The notes under the pieces: generated by a model
What the model saw: only the letters and a program-made list of their open reading frames with translations
What the model was told of the DNA's origin: nothing
Databases searched by the model: none
Translations under genes and position numbers: made by a program
Part shown: positions 18,806-28,419 of the stretch, piece after piece
Position numbering within the stretch: position 1 is the stretch's first letter
Layout: every line of letters begins with the position of its first letter
Assembly (NCBI RefSeq): GCF_900108185.1
Contig: NZ_FNVA01000006.1
Location: forward strand, 62,001-126,000
Reading direction: 5' to 3'
DNA length: 64,000 bases
From: Bryocella elongata
Lineage (GTDB): Bacteria; Acidobacteriota; Terriglobia; Terriglobales; Acidobacteriaceae

Positions 18806-20440
18806 TTAGCAGTGCGTATGCAGGCGTAATGCGTACGCGGGTATCTCCGGTAGCTTCGGATCTGCAGCGCGTGACAGCGTTACGTGGAGGCCGAACTCGT
18901 CCTGATGGAACGCGACGGGATCACTGCTTCCGATCAGCTCGACGCGGCACACGGATCCATCGAGATAGGGATTGCCACGGAACAACACATGCATCGTGGC
19001 ATCCCCATCGGCTGGCCAACCCATGAACAAGGCGTAGATGAGGCGGCCGTCCTTCGATTGCGTGTAACGAACGTTAGAGGACGTATAGGTCTGGATGTCG
19101 TGATTCTTCTCCTGTGAGTTCTTCGCAGCGACCGTTGGCCCCTCTCCAAAGACCGCAAAGGGCCGGGTGGCGTAGATGGCCTCGCCGTTGACTCGCAGCC
19201 ACCCTCCCATCTCCCGCAGAACACTCTTGGCTTCGCCGGGGATTGTCCCATCGGCCTTGGGACCCACGTTGAGCAACAGGTTCCCGTTCTTCGCAACGGT
19301 GTCGATGAGCTGTTGAATCAACGAGCCAGCTGTCCGGTACTCGTCGTTCTCAACGTAACCCCAGGAGTGCACCGAGACCGACGTGTCCGTCTGCCACGGA
19401 AGCAAACGCAACGTATCGAGCTTGCCTCGCTCGATGTCGAGCGTAGCTGTGTTTGCGGGCATCGCCTCTTCTTTATAGGTCAGCACGGGCTTCACGCCTG
19501 ATGCTGCCGATCGGTCGTAGTAGTATGCCGCGAACTGCTGCAATGCCGGCTTCATGGCCGGTTGTCCGATCCACCAGTCGAAGTAGATCAACTCCGGATG
19601 ATAGCGGTCGACAACCTCTGTCGACTGCGCAAGCCACTGATCCAGGAAGCGCTGATCCGGAGGCACCCACAACTCGAGATGGCTTGCGTTCGGTTCGTGC
19701 GTCCAGTCCAAAGGCTTGCCAGCAACAGGAAACTTCATCGCGGCCGCGGGCCCATAGAGCAGCTCCGTCTGAGGCGTGCGGCTCCTCACGTCGGAATCAA
19801 CGGCATTGCCGACCCCGTACCACCACCAGTGTTCCGCCGTGTGCATGGAAAGACCGAGGTGCATACCCCGCGCGCGCGCCGCAGCCGCCAGCTCGCCTGT
19901 GGTGTCACGCTTCGGCCCCATCTGCGCTACGTTGTAGGGCGTCATCTGCGAGGCGTACATCGCAAAGCCATCGCAATGTTCGGCCACCGGGACAACATAG
20001 CGCGCGCCCGCGGCAGAGAAGAGATCGATCCATTCTCCGGCATCGAAGTGTTCGGCCTTGAACATCGGGATGAAGTCCTTGTAGCCGAAGCTGGAGAGTG
20101 GGCCATAGGTCTTCACCTGGTGGTCGTGGGCTGGATTGCCCTCGATGTACATGTTGCGGGAGTACCACTCGTTTCCGAATGCCGGAACGGAGTAGACCCC
20201 CCAATGCAGAAAGATTCCGAACTTGGCATCACGAAACCAATTCGGAGTTTGGTATGTCGCGAGCGAATCCCACGCCGCGTGGAACGGCACCTTCTTGTTC
20301 GCGACTGAGGTCTCCGCGTGCACCTTTGCGGTCTGGCGCGCGATATTGCGCTCGTAGACCTCCCCTGGAGCTACCTTCTTGTCCTGCGCGATCGCAGGTT
20401 TGGTGAGCAGGCTCAAGATCAGCAGTGCGGCCAGTTTCAT
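18806..20440 (-). CDS. Alpha-L-fucosidase, GH29, secreted
   Basis: 544 residues from the ATG that begins a clean signal peptide (cleavage near AIA-QD). An upstream TTG at 20461 is disfavoured. GH29 landmarks: WFRDAKFGIFLHWGVYSVP near the start, HCDGFAMY, LIYFDWWIGQ with the presumed nucleophilic Asp, and the NGNLLLNVGPKADG block. These retaining exo-enzymes release alpha-L-fucose (or 2-O-methylfucose/galactose in some members) from plant glycans. It is transcribed away from the GH78 at 20498, and the two share a 57-base upstream region. Confidence 0.9.
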   Translation of the reverse strand: MKLAALLILSLLTKPAIAQDKKVAPGEVYERNIARQTAKVHAETSVANKKVPFHAAWDSLATYQTPNWFRDAKFGIFLHWGVYSVPAFGNEWYSRNMYIEGNPAHDHQVKTYGPLSSFGYKDFIPMFKAEHFDAGEWIDLFSAAGARYVVPVAEHCDGFAMYASQMTPYNVAQMGPKRDTTGELAAAARARGMHLGLSMHTAEHWWWYGVGNAVDSDVRSRTPQTELLYGPAAAMKFPVAGKPLDWTHEPNASHLELWVPPDQRFLDQWLAQSTEVVDRYHPELIYFDWWIGQPAMKPALQQFAAYYYDRSAASGVKPVLTYKEEAMPANTATLDIERGKLDTLRLLPWQTDTSVSVHSWGYVENDEYRTAGSLIQQLIDTVAKNGNLLLNVGPKADGTIPGEAKSVLREMGGWLRVNGEAIYATRPFAVFGEGPTVAAKNSQEKNHDIQTYTSSNVRYTQSKDGRLIYALFMGWPADGDATMHVLFRGNPYLDGSVCRVELIGSSDPVAFHQDEFGLHVTLSRAADPKLPEIPAYALRLHTHC

Positions 20441-20497
20441 GGCGTCACCATAGCAGAGCAAGGGCAGCTTTGTTAGCTTGGGTGTCGCGAGGTTCAG

Positions 20498-22951
20498 ATG
20501 ATCTTTACCCGGCCGGTGACGGCGCTACTGCTTATCCTGGTTCTGAGGGAAGCGCATGCTCAACATCCCGAAGTGTCTGGGCAGTTGGCGTTTAGCTCCG
20601 CGCATTGGATCGCAGCTCCGTTCTCCACCGTGCGAGATGGCGCAGAGGAGGATGGGAGCCACCCATTGCCTGTGTTTCGCCGTACCTTCACTGTTCGTGC
20701 GCGGCCGGTGAAGGCGACCTTACGCATCGTTGGCGTAGGCCAGTGGGATGCGTGGATTGCAGACTCGCACGAGGCTCGGCCGGTCGCGTCCCCGGGACTT
20801 CATGGAGCTTGGACGGACTACCGCAAGACTGTTGCGTACGACACCCTGGATGTCACGCGGCTTCTTCATCCCGGTGCAAACGTGCTATCCGTGATGCTCG
20901 GAAACGGGATGTTCAACGTGCAGAAGACCTCACTTGAGGGTGCTCGGAAGGGTACGCGATACACCAAGTTCACGGGCAGCTTTGGAGCGCCGAAGCTCAT
21001 TGCCTCGCTCGAGTTGAAGTACCGCGAGGGGCGGACCGAAGTAATCACGAGCGATTCGCAGTGGAAGGCTGCGCCAGGTCCGTTGCTCTTCGACTCCGCG
21101 TACGGAGGGGAGGACTTTGATGCGCGTCGCGACGATCCAACGTGGAAGCTGGCAGGGTTTGATGACCACGCATGGCAGAGTGCGAAAGCGGTGGACGGTC
21201 CCGGTGGAGAGCTCATTCCGGCAATCGCTCTACCCGTTGGCGTGCATGAGACGTACAAGCCTGTGAAGACGACGACCCTTGCGCCCGGGCGCGTTGTGTA
21301 CGACCTCGGCCAGAACTTTGCAGGCATCGTGCGCATCAGCGTCCATGGCCCCGCAGGAGCGATTCTCCGGCTCACTCCCGGCGAGCTCTTGAATGCGGAC
21401 GGTACTGTGAGCCAGGCCACGTTCCACGGACCCATGTGGTGGTCTTACACTTTGCGTGGCAGCGGCGACGAGGCATGGCAACCACTCTTCGACTACATGG
21501 GCTTCCGCTATGTCCAGGCAGATTGGGTCAAGTCGCCTTGGCCGTATAGCGAGCCCGTTGCACCCAATGCCGACGCCACCGTGCTCTCGATCAAAGGAAT
21601 TGCCGAGCACACCGACGCGCGTGCGGTTGGCACCTTCGAGAGTTCCAGTGAAATGCTCAACCGCATCCACCACCTCATCCTTGCGGCGATGCATAACAAC
21701 GAGGTGAGCCTGATGACCGATTGCCCGCACCGTGAAAAGCTTGGTTGGCTTGAGCAAACGCATCTGCAGGCTGACGGAATGATGTTCAACAACGATCTCC
21801 GCGCCCTGATGGCGGCGAACGACCGCAACATGGCGGACGCGCAATGGGACAACGGGATCGTGCCGACGATTGCACCCGAATACACGCGCTTCGGTTCCAT
21901 CTACGGGAGCTTCGACGACTCTCCGGAATGGGGATCCGCTGCCATTCTGGAGCCGTGGTGGACGTACACCTTCTACGGGGATCGCGCGCAGCTGGAGAAG
22001 GACTATCCGATGATGCAACGGTACATCGCCGCGCTCGCGGGCAAGGCGAAGGGAGGCATCGTTGAGTACGGGCTTGGCGACTGGTATGACATCGGGCCCA
22101 AGCCGCCGGGCCTTGAGCAGCACACCACGCTCGGGGTGACGGCCACGCTGATGCTGGTGCAGGATGCGCAGACCATGGAATGCATCGCGACGCTGCTTGG
22201 ACATGCCGATGAGGCCGCGCGATACGGGGACCTGGCGACCAGGACCGCAGACGCGTTCAATAAGCGCTTCTGGGACGAAGTGCACCAATGGTATGACACT
22301 GGCAGCCAGGCGGCGAATGCGATGCCACTCGCGATCGGCATCGTGCCGGCTGAGCATCATCAGGCCGTGCTCGAGCATCTCGTCGCGGACATCCACGCTT
22401 TGGGCGACCACACCAATGCAGGCGAGATCGGTTATCCCTATTTGCTTCGAGCATTGGCGAAGGAAGACCGCGATGATGTGATCCTTGCCATGTTGATGCG
22501 CAAGGATCCACCGAGCTATGGCTCCCAGCTGGAGGTTGGAGCGACGGCTCTCACCGAGGCATGGGATGCAAACCCGCACTCCAGCCAGGATCACCTTATG
22601 CTTGGCGGTGCAGAACAATGGCTGTACCGCAGGCTGGCGGGCATCGACTTCGATCGTTCGCGAGCAGATGAGGCGCAGCAGATCACGGTACATCCGATCG
22701 CACTGAGCGGTGTGGACTGGGTGCGCGCCGGCTTCGACTCATCGCTTGGGCACATCGAAAGTGACTGGAAGCGGGAAGGCACACGCGTGGCATATAGGAT
22801 CACCGTACCTGCAGGTGCCCATGCGATGGTCGTGCTCCCCCCGCAGGCCGCTTCAGACGCGCGAGCACGGTTGCTAGCGAGCGAGTCCGCGATTCAGTCT
22901 CGCTTCCTGGTTGGAGCTGGGACATGGACGTTCAGCGCGCCTGCGAACTAG
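20498..22951 (+). CDS. Alpha-L-rhamnosidase, GH78 (first copy)
   Basis: 817 residues with signal peptide (to about Ala21-Gln22), beta-sandwich N-terminal domain with VGQWDAWI, and the (alpha/alpha)6 catalytic domain with DCPHREKLGWLEQTH, the usual GH78 acidic motif (canonical form DCPxRxERLGW). A C-terminal beta domain carries the IAGIDFD...HPIALSGVDWV region. GH78 enzymes invert and release alpha-L-rhamnose from pectin side chains or flavonoid glycosides. The start has GAGG six bases upstream. It is only about 41% diagonal-like in motif to the other two GH78-type proteins here by eye, so it is a separate lineage. Confidence 0.9.
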   Translation: MIFTRPVTALLLILVLREAHAQHPEVSGQLAFSSAHWIAAPFSTVRDGAEEDGSHPLPVFRRTFTVRARPVKATLRIVGVGQWDAWIADSHEARPVASPGLHGAWTDYRKTVAYDTLDVTRLLHPGANVLSVMLGNGMFNVQKTSLEGARKGTRYTKFTGSFGAPKLIASLELKYREGRTEVITSDSQWKAAPGPLLFDSAYGGEDFDARRDDPTWKLAGFDDHAWQSAKAVDGPGGELIPAIALPVGVHETYKPVKTTTLAPGRVVYDLGQNFAGIVRISVHGPAGAILRLTPGELLNADGTVSQATFHGPMWWSYTLRGSGDEAWQPLFDYMGFRYVQADWVKSPWPYSEPVAPNADATVLSIKGIAEHTDARAVGTFESSSEMLNRIHHLILAAMHNNEVSLMTDCPHREKLGWLEQTHLQADGMMFNNDLRALMAANDRNMADAQWDNGIVPTIAPEYTRFGSIYGSFDDSPEWGSAAILEPWWTYTFYGDRAQLEKDYPMMQRYIAALAGKAKGGIVEYGLGDWYDIGPKPPGLEQHTTLGVTATLMLVQDAQTMECIATLLGHADEAARYGDLATRTADAFNKRFWDEVHQWYDTGSQAANAMPLAIGIVPAEHHQAVLEHLVADIHALGDHTNAGEIGYPYLLRALAKEDRDDVILAMLMRKDPPSYGSQLEVGATALTEAWDANPHSSQDHLMLGGAEQWLYRRLAGIDFDRSRADEAQQITVHPIALSGVDWVRAGFDSSLGHIESDWKREGTRVAYRITVPAGAHAMVVLPPQAASDARARLLASESAIQSRFLVGAGTWTFSAPAN

Positions 22952-22961
22952 TGGGAGACGC

Positions 22962-24044
22962 TCACCATGGCTTTGATCGTGCGACGGCGATGCCTCGCAA
23001 CTCGTTGGGCCACTTGCCGGAGACCGCGCAGTAGAAGTGATACAGAGCGCCGTCGTGAAAGATGATCGACGGCTTATGAGCGAAGGTCTCGTCAATCGTT
23101 CCTGGTGCGCCCGGTTCGATGAGCGGTTGAGGGACCTTGGTGAAGTGGTACGGATCGGCGCCAAGCGCAAGCAGCTCCTTCGCGCGTCCGGGCCGCGTGT
23201 AGCCGAAGCCGAAGTAGTACATCCCGAATCCGCCGCTGTGCGTTACGACATATGGATTGGAAGCGAAGCGGCCATCATCGCTGTCGCGTGGCCCATTGCT
23301 TAGGATCGGATTGTTCGCATACCGCGTCCAGTGCAGGAGATCGCGCGATGTTGCCACGCCCGACTGTTCACGCCAGCCTCCGCCTTCGCTCTTTGGCAGG
23401 GTGTCCGTCTTCGCGTTGTAGTAAAGGAAGAACGTGCCGTCCTGAGCTCGCAGAAGATCCGGGCGATAGAGCCCACCGTGCTCCCACGGAGCACCATCCT
23501 GTGGCATCAGGATGGGCTCAGTCAGCTGCCAGTGCTGCAGGTCCGACGAGGTTGCAAGTCCGATGACCGCGGCCCCAGATTCATAGCCTGCACCTGGATA
23601 GGCGTTCCACGCGGCGAGATATTTGCCATCGTGCTTCAGCGCATCCCCGGGGCCGTCAAGCCGCTTGTCGCGGAGGATACTGCTGATCGCGAGGTTGTAT
23701 TTGGTCCACTTCGAAGCTGGATCGCGGGCCCCGACGAGCGCAACTCTCTCCCAGCGCAGCAGGTCCTTCGACCGCGCAAGGCCGGTCTGGTAGCCCGTTC
23801 CATCGAACCCGATATAAAGCATGTAGAACGTTCCGTTGGCGCGAAACACGATCGGATCATCGACCGCGATCTCGTCGAAGTCGCCCTTCCGACCGGTGCC
23901 ACGCAACAGCAGTTCGGGATACTTGTAGGGCGTGCGATAGGGTTCCGCCGGATCCTTCATCGCGAAGGCTCGAGGCGCAATGGCGGAGGCTCCCGTCAGT
24001 AGAAAGCCATCTCGCATAAAGTTGCGACGAGTCGATTGATTCAT
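22962..24044 (-). CDS. GH43/GH32-clan-like five-bladed propeller glycosidase, Tat-exported
   Basis: 360 residues. The twin-arginine signal STRRNFMRDGFLLTGASAIA implies export of a folded enzyme. Repeated blades (VDDPIVFRANGTFYMLYIG, GDALKHDGKYLAAWNAY, YRPDLLRAQDGTFFLYYNAK) have the Asp-containing pattern of GH43/GH32/GH130 propellers. The exact family and substrate are not certain. Its start overlaps the GH42 stop as ATGA, so it is made together with the beta-galactosidase, suggesting joint action on a galactose- or arabinose-containing side chain. Confidence 0.78.
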   Translation of the reverse strand: MNQSTRRNFMRDGFLLTGASAIAPRAFAMKDPAEPYRTPYKYPELLLRGTGRKGDFDEIAVDDPIVFRANGTFYMLYIGFDGTGYQTGLARSKDLLRWERVALVGARDPASKWTKYNLAISSILRDKRLDGPGDALKHDGKYLAAWNAYPGAGYESGAAVIGLATSSDLQHWQLTEPILMPQDGAPWEHGGLYRPDLLRAQDGTFFLYYNAKTDTLPKSEGGGWREQSGVATSRDLLHWTRYANNPILSNGPRDSDDGRFASNPYVVTHSGGFGMYYFGFGYTRPGRAKELLALGADPYHFTKVPQPLIEPGAPGTIDETFAHKPSIIFHDGALYHFYCAVSGKWPNELRGIAVARSKPW

Positions 24045-26278
24045 GGCTTCTCCATCGTTAGAACCGCGACACCCTGTGGAGGTAACTGGACAGTGGTTTG
24101 AGTGCCGAGATGCCCGATCGAAGCATGCTCGAGGAGGTCACGATAGGTGCCAAGCAACTTTATCTTTCGAGGACTGGTCGCATGGTTGATGACCACGATC
24201 AGTCTGCGCGCACTGGGCTGTTCGCGATCACTGCGGACAGCCACCTCGACCTCGTCCGATGTGCTCTCGTCTATCATGGCAGGAGCCGTCATCCCGGACT
24301 GCGCGCGTCGCATGATCGAGTTGAGAGTGGCAGCGCTGGGAAGCGTCCCCAGATAAGCGATCGTGCCCATTCCCAACTTACGCTCCACCATCGCGGGCGC
24401 TTGATCCAGGAGTCCTCCAGGATCATCGTAGGCGAGTACAGCGTGCGTATCCGTACTGGTGAGTCGAAGCTTCTCGGCCCATGTGTCCGCTTGGCTGCCA
24501 GGTACGTCAGCCATTGAAGAAATCAGAGCGACTGGATGATCCAGCGCATAGAACTGGCTCACCTGTGCGCCGAGAGCGAATTGCAGCGGCCCGGGCTGAC
24601 GATGCGGATCCAGCGCATCATTGTCGTCCTTCATGCCGGAGCGCGGACCCAGGATCAGCGTGCCGCCGGCGTGTACCCATGCCAGCAGCTTGTCCGCGAG
24701 CTCGTCGTCAATCACGTTCAGTGACGGCGCGACCAGGAGCTTGTACCTCGCAAGGTCCCCGCGCTTGGGATCAATGATGTCCACGGCCTCGCCGCGTTGT
24801 TCTGCAAGGTGCCGCAACGGCGCATAGAAGCGGCCGAGCACCTTCTCCTGGTCGTAGTTGCGATTGTGCAGTTGAAAATCCAAAGCCCACCGCGAATCAT
24901 AAGTGTGGAGGAGTGCGATCTCCGCGTGCGGCGTGGTGTTTGCCAGCGCAGCCCTCACACGAAGAAAGTCTGCACCCAGCTTTGCGATCTCTGGATAAAG
25001 CGGAAGTGGTTCACCATCCGGCCCCACGAGCGAGCCGTGATACTGCTCCTGGCCATTGAGCGCCGGAGCCCACTGCCAATATAGGATCGCGTCAGCGCCG
25101 TGCCCGACGCCCTGCCACGCCACCGCACTCGTCTCCCCAGGGTCCAGTGCGTTGTTCAGTGATGACCAGTTGACGAAGCCGGGTTGCGTCTCCATGATCC
25201 AGAAGTTCTCACGCTTCCAGCCCCTGACGAAGTCATCAAGCATCGCATTCTTTATAGCGTCGAGATGCCCTGAGCCCACATAGTCGTCCCAGCTTGCAAT
25301 GTCGAGGTCTTCGCTGATTGCATAGTGGTCCCAGTTATCCGACCAGGCGAGCCCGCCAATGTTCGTCGTGATGAATTGATGGGAGCTGATGAGCGGACGC
25401 AGCGCATCGATCTGATTGCGTTGGAAGCTGCGCCATGTTGCCGTTACAAAGTGTTTGTGCTCGAGCAGGAGGCCAGGATTGCCGCTGCCAGTCGGAAGTG
25501 GAATCTGCGACCAGTCGCTGTAGGTTTGTGACCAGTAGGCTGTCGTCCAGCGCGCATTCAGTTCTTCTAACTTCTTATAGCGCTCCCGCAGAAACTGCTG
25601 AAACATGGTGCGCGTTGCGGGATCAAAGCTCTCGTCCGTGTATTCGTTTCCGATTTGCCAGCCAATGACATTCGGATTTTTCCCATACCGTCGCGCCATC
25701 TCGATGACGATGCGCGCGCAGAATCGGCGATAGAGCGGGTTTGCGTAATTGAATTGCCGGCGCATTCCAATCGTGTCCCGCCGGCCGTTAGCGCTGAACC
25801 GCAAGGTCTCGGGATAGCGCTGGGTGAGCCACGCGGGCGGCGCATCGGTGGGTGTTCCAAGTACGACGGCGATGTGGTGCTGAGCAGCCAGCGCAATCGC
25901 GCGATCCAGCCAGCGGAAGTCGTATCGACCCCGGGCCGGTTCCATCGAGGACCAGGCAAACTCGCCGATGCGGACGACGCTGAAGTGAGCCTGCTCCATC
26001 AGGGCAACGTCATGTTCCCAGCGCGACTCAGGCCACTGTTCTGGATACCATGCAGCACCGAGTAGTGGGGCGTTTCGCGTCTCGTACGAGGTGGATTGCG
26101 CATGGAGCGTCGCGGACGCGCGACCGATGGTGATCGCAAGGACAACCCACCGTGTCACAGTGCGGAATGCGGCGCGAATAGGAGAACGTTGCAAGGAATT
26201 CGGTCGAGAGGTTACGTCGTCGATGCCTTTAGGGTAAACGCATCGGGGACGCGCCGGTGCGCTACCCTGTTCCGCCAT
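24041..26278 (-). CDS. Beta-galactosidase, GH42
   Basis: 745 residues. GH42 hallmarks: YPEQWPESRWEHDVALM near residue 78, acid/base Glu212 in WQIGNEY, nucleophile Glu363 in WIMETQPGFVNW, then the trimerisation (glutamine-amidotransferase-like) domain and a C-terminal beta domain. An N-terminal stretch before residue 60 holds a weak export signal ending LHAQS; the true start may be later than the ATG used. It removes terminal beta-galactose, here probably from pectic galactan or side-chain oligosaccharides. It forms an operon with the GH43-like gene. Confidence 0.9.
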   Translation of the reverse strand: MAEQGSAPARPRCVYPKGIDDVTSRPNSLQRSPIRAAFRTVTRWVVLAITIGRASATLHAQSTSYETRNAPLLGAAWYPEQWPESRWEHDVALMEQAHFSVVRIGEFAWSSMEPARGRYDFRWLDRAIALAAQHHIAVVLGTPTDAPPAWLTQRYPETLRFSANGRRDTIGMRRQFNYANPLYRRFCARIVIEMARRYGKNPNVIGWQIGNEYTDESFDPATRTMFQQFLRERYKKLEELNARWTTAYWSQTYSDWSQIPLPTGSGNPGLLLEHKHFVTATWRSFQRNQIDALRPLISSHQFITTNIGGLAWSDNWDHYAISEDLDIASWDDYVGSGHLDAIKNAMLDDFVRGWKRENFWIMETQPGFVNWSSLNNALDPGETSAVAWQGVGHGADAILYWQWAPALNGQEQYHGSLVGPDGEPLPLYPEIAKLGADFLRVRAALANTTPHAEIALLHTYDSRWALDFQLHNRNYDQEKVLGRFYAPLRHLAEQRGEAVDIIDPKRGDLARYKLLVAPSLNVIDDELADKLLAWVHAGGTLILGPRSGMKDDNDALDPHRQPGPLQFALGAQVSQFYALDHPVALISSMADVPGSQADTWAEKLRLTSTDTHAVLAYDDPGGLLDQAPAMVERKLGMGTIAYLGTLPSAATLNSIMRRAQSGMTAPAMIDESTSDEVEVAVRSDREQPSARRLIVVINHATSPRKIKLLGTYRDLLEHASIGHLGTQTTVQLPPQGVAVLTMEKP

Positions 26279-26458
26279 GCGGTGTCATGCGCGAACATGA
26301 CATCATGGCGATACGATTTCTTCTCAGAAGAGCAGAACCGATCTTTACTCCGGGCACGTGGCCACGATAGAAGTACGGAACCTGATCGTCGCAGTAGGCC
26401 GCACTCCTGGCGGCTGCACGGGCATCCTGCAAGTGGGATGAGGAGAGGACCGAATCGG

Positions 26459-27154
26459 ATGGCACAGACCCTTGCGTTGATTCACACCAGCCCCACGCTC
26501 ACCCCTATGTTCACCGCGCTATGCGCCGCGGAGATGCCCGACGTGCAGATCTTCCACATGGTGGACGAGAGCCTCATCAAGGAGACGGTGCGTGCCGGTA
26601 GCCTTCAGCGCCGCACGATGCGGAGGCTGCTGATGCAGGTGGAGTCCGCCGTGGCGACGGGCGTGGATGCGGTGCTGATCACATGCTCGTCGATCGGCCC
26701 TGGAGTAGCGATTGCGCAGCAGCTCTTCGATACGCCCGTGATCCGCATCGACGATGCCATGGCGGAAGAAGCGGTCCGGCTCGGAACGCGCATTGGAGTG
26801 GCCGCGACACTGAGTACCACGATGTCTCCTACCGTGGCGCTGCTTCGAGCCAGGGCCGCAGAGCTGGGCAAGGAGATTGAGATCGTGGAGGCACTGGCCG
26901 AGGGTGCCTTCGACGCGGTGCTTGCGGGTGACGTCGAAACGCACGACCGCATCCTGACACAGACTCTGCTGCAGGAATTGCAGCAGGTAGATCTCATCGT
27001 GCTGGCGCAGGCCTCCATGGCTCGCGTGGTCAAGGCCCTGCCTGAAGGTCTTCTGAAGCCGCAGGTGTTGGGCTCTCCGGAGCTCGCGGTGAAGCGCACG
27101 CGCCGCATACTCGAAGCCGCGCGAAAGCCGGCTTTCTCCGAGGTCATGGTTTGA
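26459..27154 (+). CDS. Asp/Glu/hydantoin racemase-superfamily protein, single catalytic Cys
   Basis: 231 residues. The two-domain Asp/Glu-racemase fold is suggested by VLITCSSIGPGVAIA (Cys76) and VDLIVLAQASMARV. In true racemases the second site holds another Cys; here it reads Gln184, so the two-base racemase chemistry is unlikely. Single-Cys members of the superfamily include arylmalonate decarboxylase and isomerases. It is the first gene of a two-gene unit with an MFS transporter and faces the RLP/kinase genes. A sugar-acid isomerase or decarboxylase role is inference. The start has GAGGAGAGG upstream; longer upstream reading frame looks non-coding. Confidence 0.72.
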   Translation: MAQTLALIHTSPTLTPMFTALCAAEMPDVQIFHMVDESLIKETVRAGSLQRRTMRRLLMQVESAVATGVDAVLITCSSIGPGVAIAQQLFDTPVIRIDDAMAEEAVRLGTRIGVAATLSTTMSPTVALLRARAAELGKEIEIVEALAEGAFDAVLAGDVETHDRILTQTLLQELQQVDLIVLAQASMARVVKALPEGLLKPQVLGSPELAVKRTRRILEAARKPAFSEVMV

Positions 27155-27165
27155 GCCAGCAGAAG

Positions 27166-28419
27166 ATGAGCTGCCGCAACAAGGTTCTCGCGTTCCTCTG
27201 CGCACTCAGTGTCATTACCTTTGTCGACCGTCTCGCGATCGCGGTCGCGGAACCTGGGGTGCGTTCCGACCTTGGACTTTCGCCTTCGCAATGGGGCTGG
27301 GTCCTCAGCGCCTATGTGCTCGGCAATGCGCTCTTCGAGATTCCATCGGGCGCGCTCGGCGACAAGCACGGTCAGCGCCGTGAGCTCACGCGCATCGTGG
27401 GATGGTGGTCTGTCTTCACGGCTGCGACAGGCTGGTGCCGGAGCTTCTGGCAGATCGTCAGCGCGCGCTTTCTCTTCGGCGTGGGGGCGGCTGGAGCGTA
27501 TCCCAACGCAGCGGGTGTCGTGGCACGCTGGTTCCCGCGGCAGGAGCACGCGCGCGCGCAGGGATTTATCTGGGCGGCGAGCCGATTCGGCGGCGCGCTC
27601 GCGCCTTTGTTGCTCGTGCCGCTTGCGCACGTACTCGGCTGGCGCGCCGTCTTCTGGGTGCTCGGTATCGTGGGAGTTGGCTGGGCCATCGCGTGGTGGA
27701 TGTGGTTTCGTACGGACCCTGCGGACATGCCCGGCATCACCGCCCACGAGCTCGATGTGATTCACTCCGGGGGAGCCCACGTGAAGCAGCATCATGCGAT
27801 CCCCTGGGCCGCACTGCTACGTCTACGCAACCTCAATCTGCTCGTCGTTGCGTACTTCTGGTACGGATGGGGAAGCTGGTTCTTCTTCGGCTGGTTCGCC
27901 ACCTGGCTGGTCCGTGGAGCACACTTTACTTCTGCGCAGATGGGTGTGTGGGCGTCGTTACCGTTCTTCGTCGCGATGCTTGCGAACCTCGTTGGTGGCT
28001 TCGTAAGTCGTCACCTGGTCATGCGAGTTGGAGCCGTAAAGACCTATCGCGCGTTGACTTCTCTGTGTCTTCTTTGCGGAAGCGCCTTGTTGCTCGCGAT
28101 GAGCTGGGCAACCGGACATGCACCGATCGTGATTCTCGCAACGCTGGCCTTTGGTGTCATGGACCTGATGCTGCCTTCTGCATGGGCGATGTGCATGCGC
28201 CTCGGCGGGGACTACGGCGGGACCGCGACGGCTCTGATGAATACAGCAGGCAACCTGGGGGGCTGGGTCAGCGCTGTGCTCTTTGGTTACGTCGTGAAGG
28301 CAACCGGCAACTACGAGCTCCCGCTCCGTTGCATAGCGATCGCAGTGCTCGCCGCTGCAGTCCTCTTTGCCTGCGTGGACGTGTCCCGAGGCATGAGCAC
28401 GGAGCCAGCGCTGGACTAG
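27166..28419 (+). CDS. MFS transporter, anion:cation symporter (hexuronate/sugar-acid) type
   Basis: About 417 residues with 12 hydrophobic segments and the MFS signature GALGDKHGQRRE between helices 2 and 3. This is the pattern of the ACS family (ExuT, GarP, GudP) that takes up sugar acids with protons or sodium. A TTG at 27151 overlapping the racemase-like stop as TTGA is an alternative start. It is coupled to the racemase-like gene. Its last base pairs overlap the convergent kinase gene: both end in TAG inside one CTAG. It likely brings in the acid processed by the kinase and RLP. Confidence 0.88.
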   Translation: MSCRNKVLAFLCALSVITFVDRLAIAVAEPGVRSDLGLSPSQWGWVLSAYVLGNALFEIPSGALGDKHGQRRELTRIVGWWSVFTAATGWCRSFWQIVSARFLFGVGAAGAYPNAAGVVARWFPRQEHARAQGFIWAASRFGGALAPLLLVPLAHVLGWRAVFWVLGIVGVGWAIAWWMWFRTDPADMPGITAHELDVIHSGGAHVKQHHAIPWAALLRLRNLNLLVVAYFWYGWGSWFFFGWFATWLVRGAHFTSAQMGVWASLPFFVAMLANLVGGFVSRHLVMRVGAVKTYRALTSLCLLCGSALLLAMSWATGHAPIVILATLAFGVMDLMLPSAWAMCMRLGGDYGGTATALMNTAGNLGGWVSAVLFGYVVKATGNYELPLRCIAIAVLAAAVLFACVDVSRGMSTEPALD

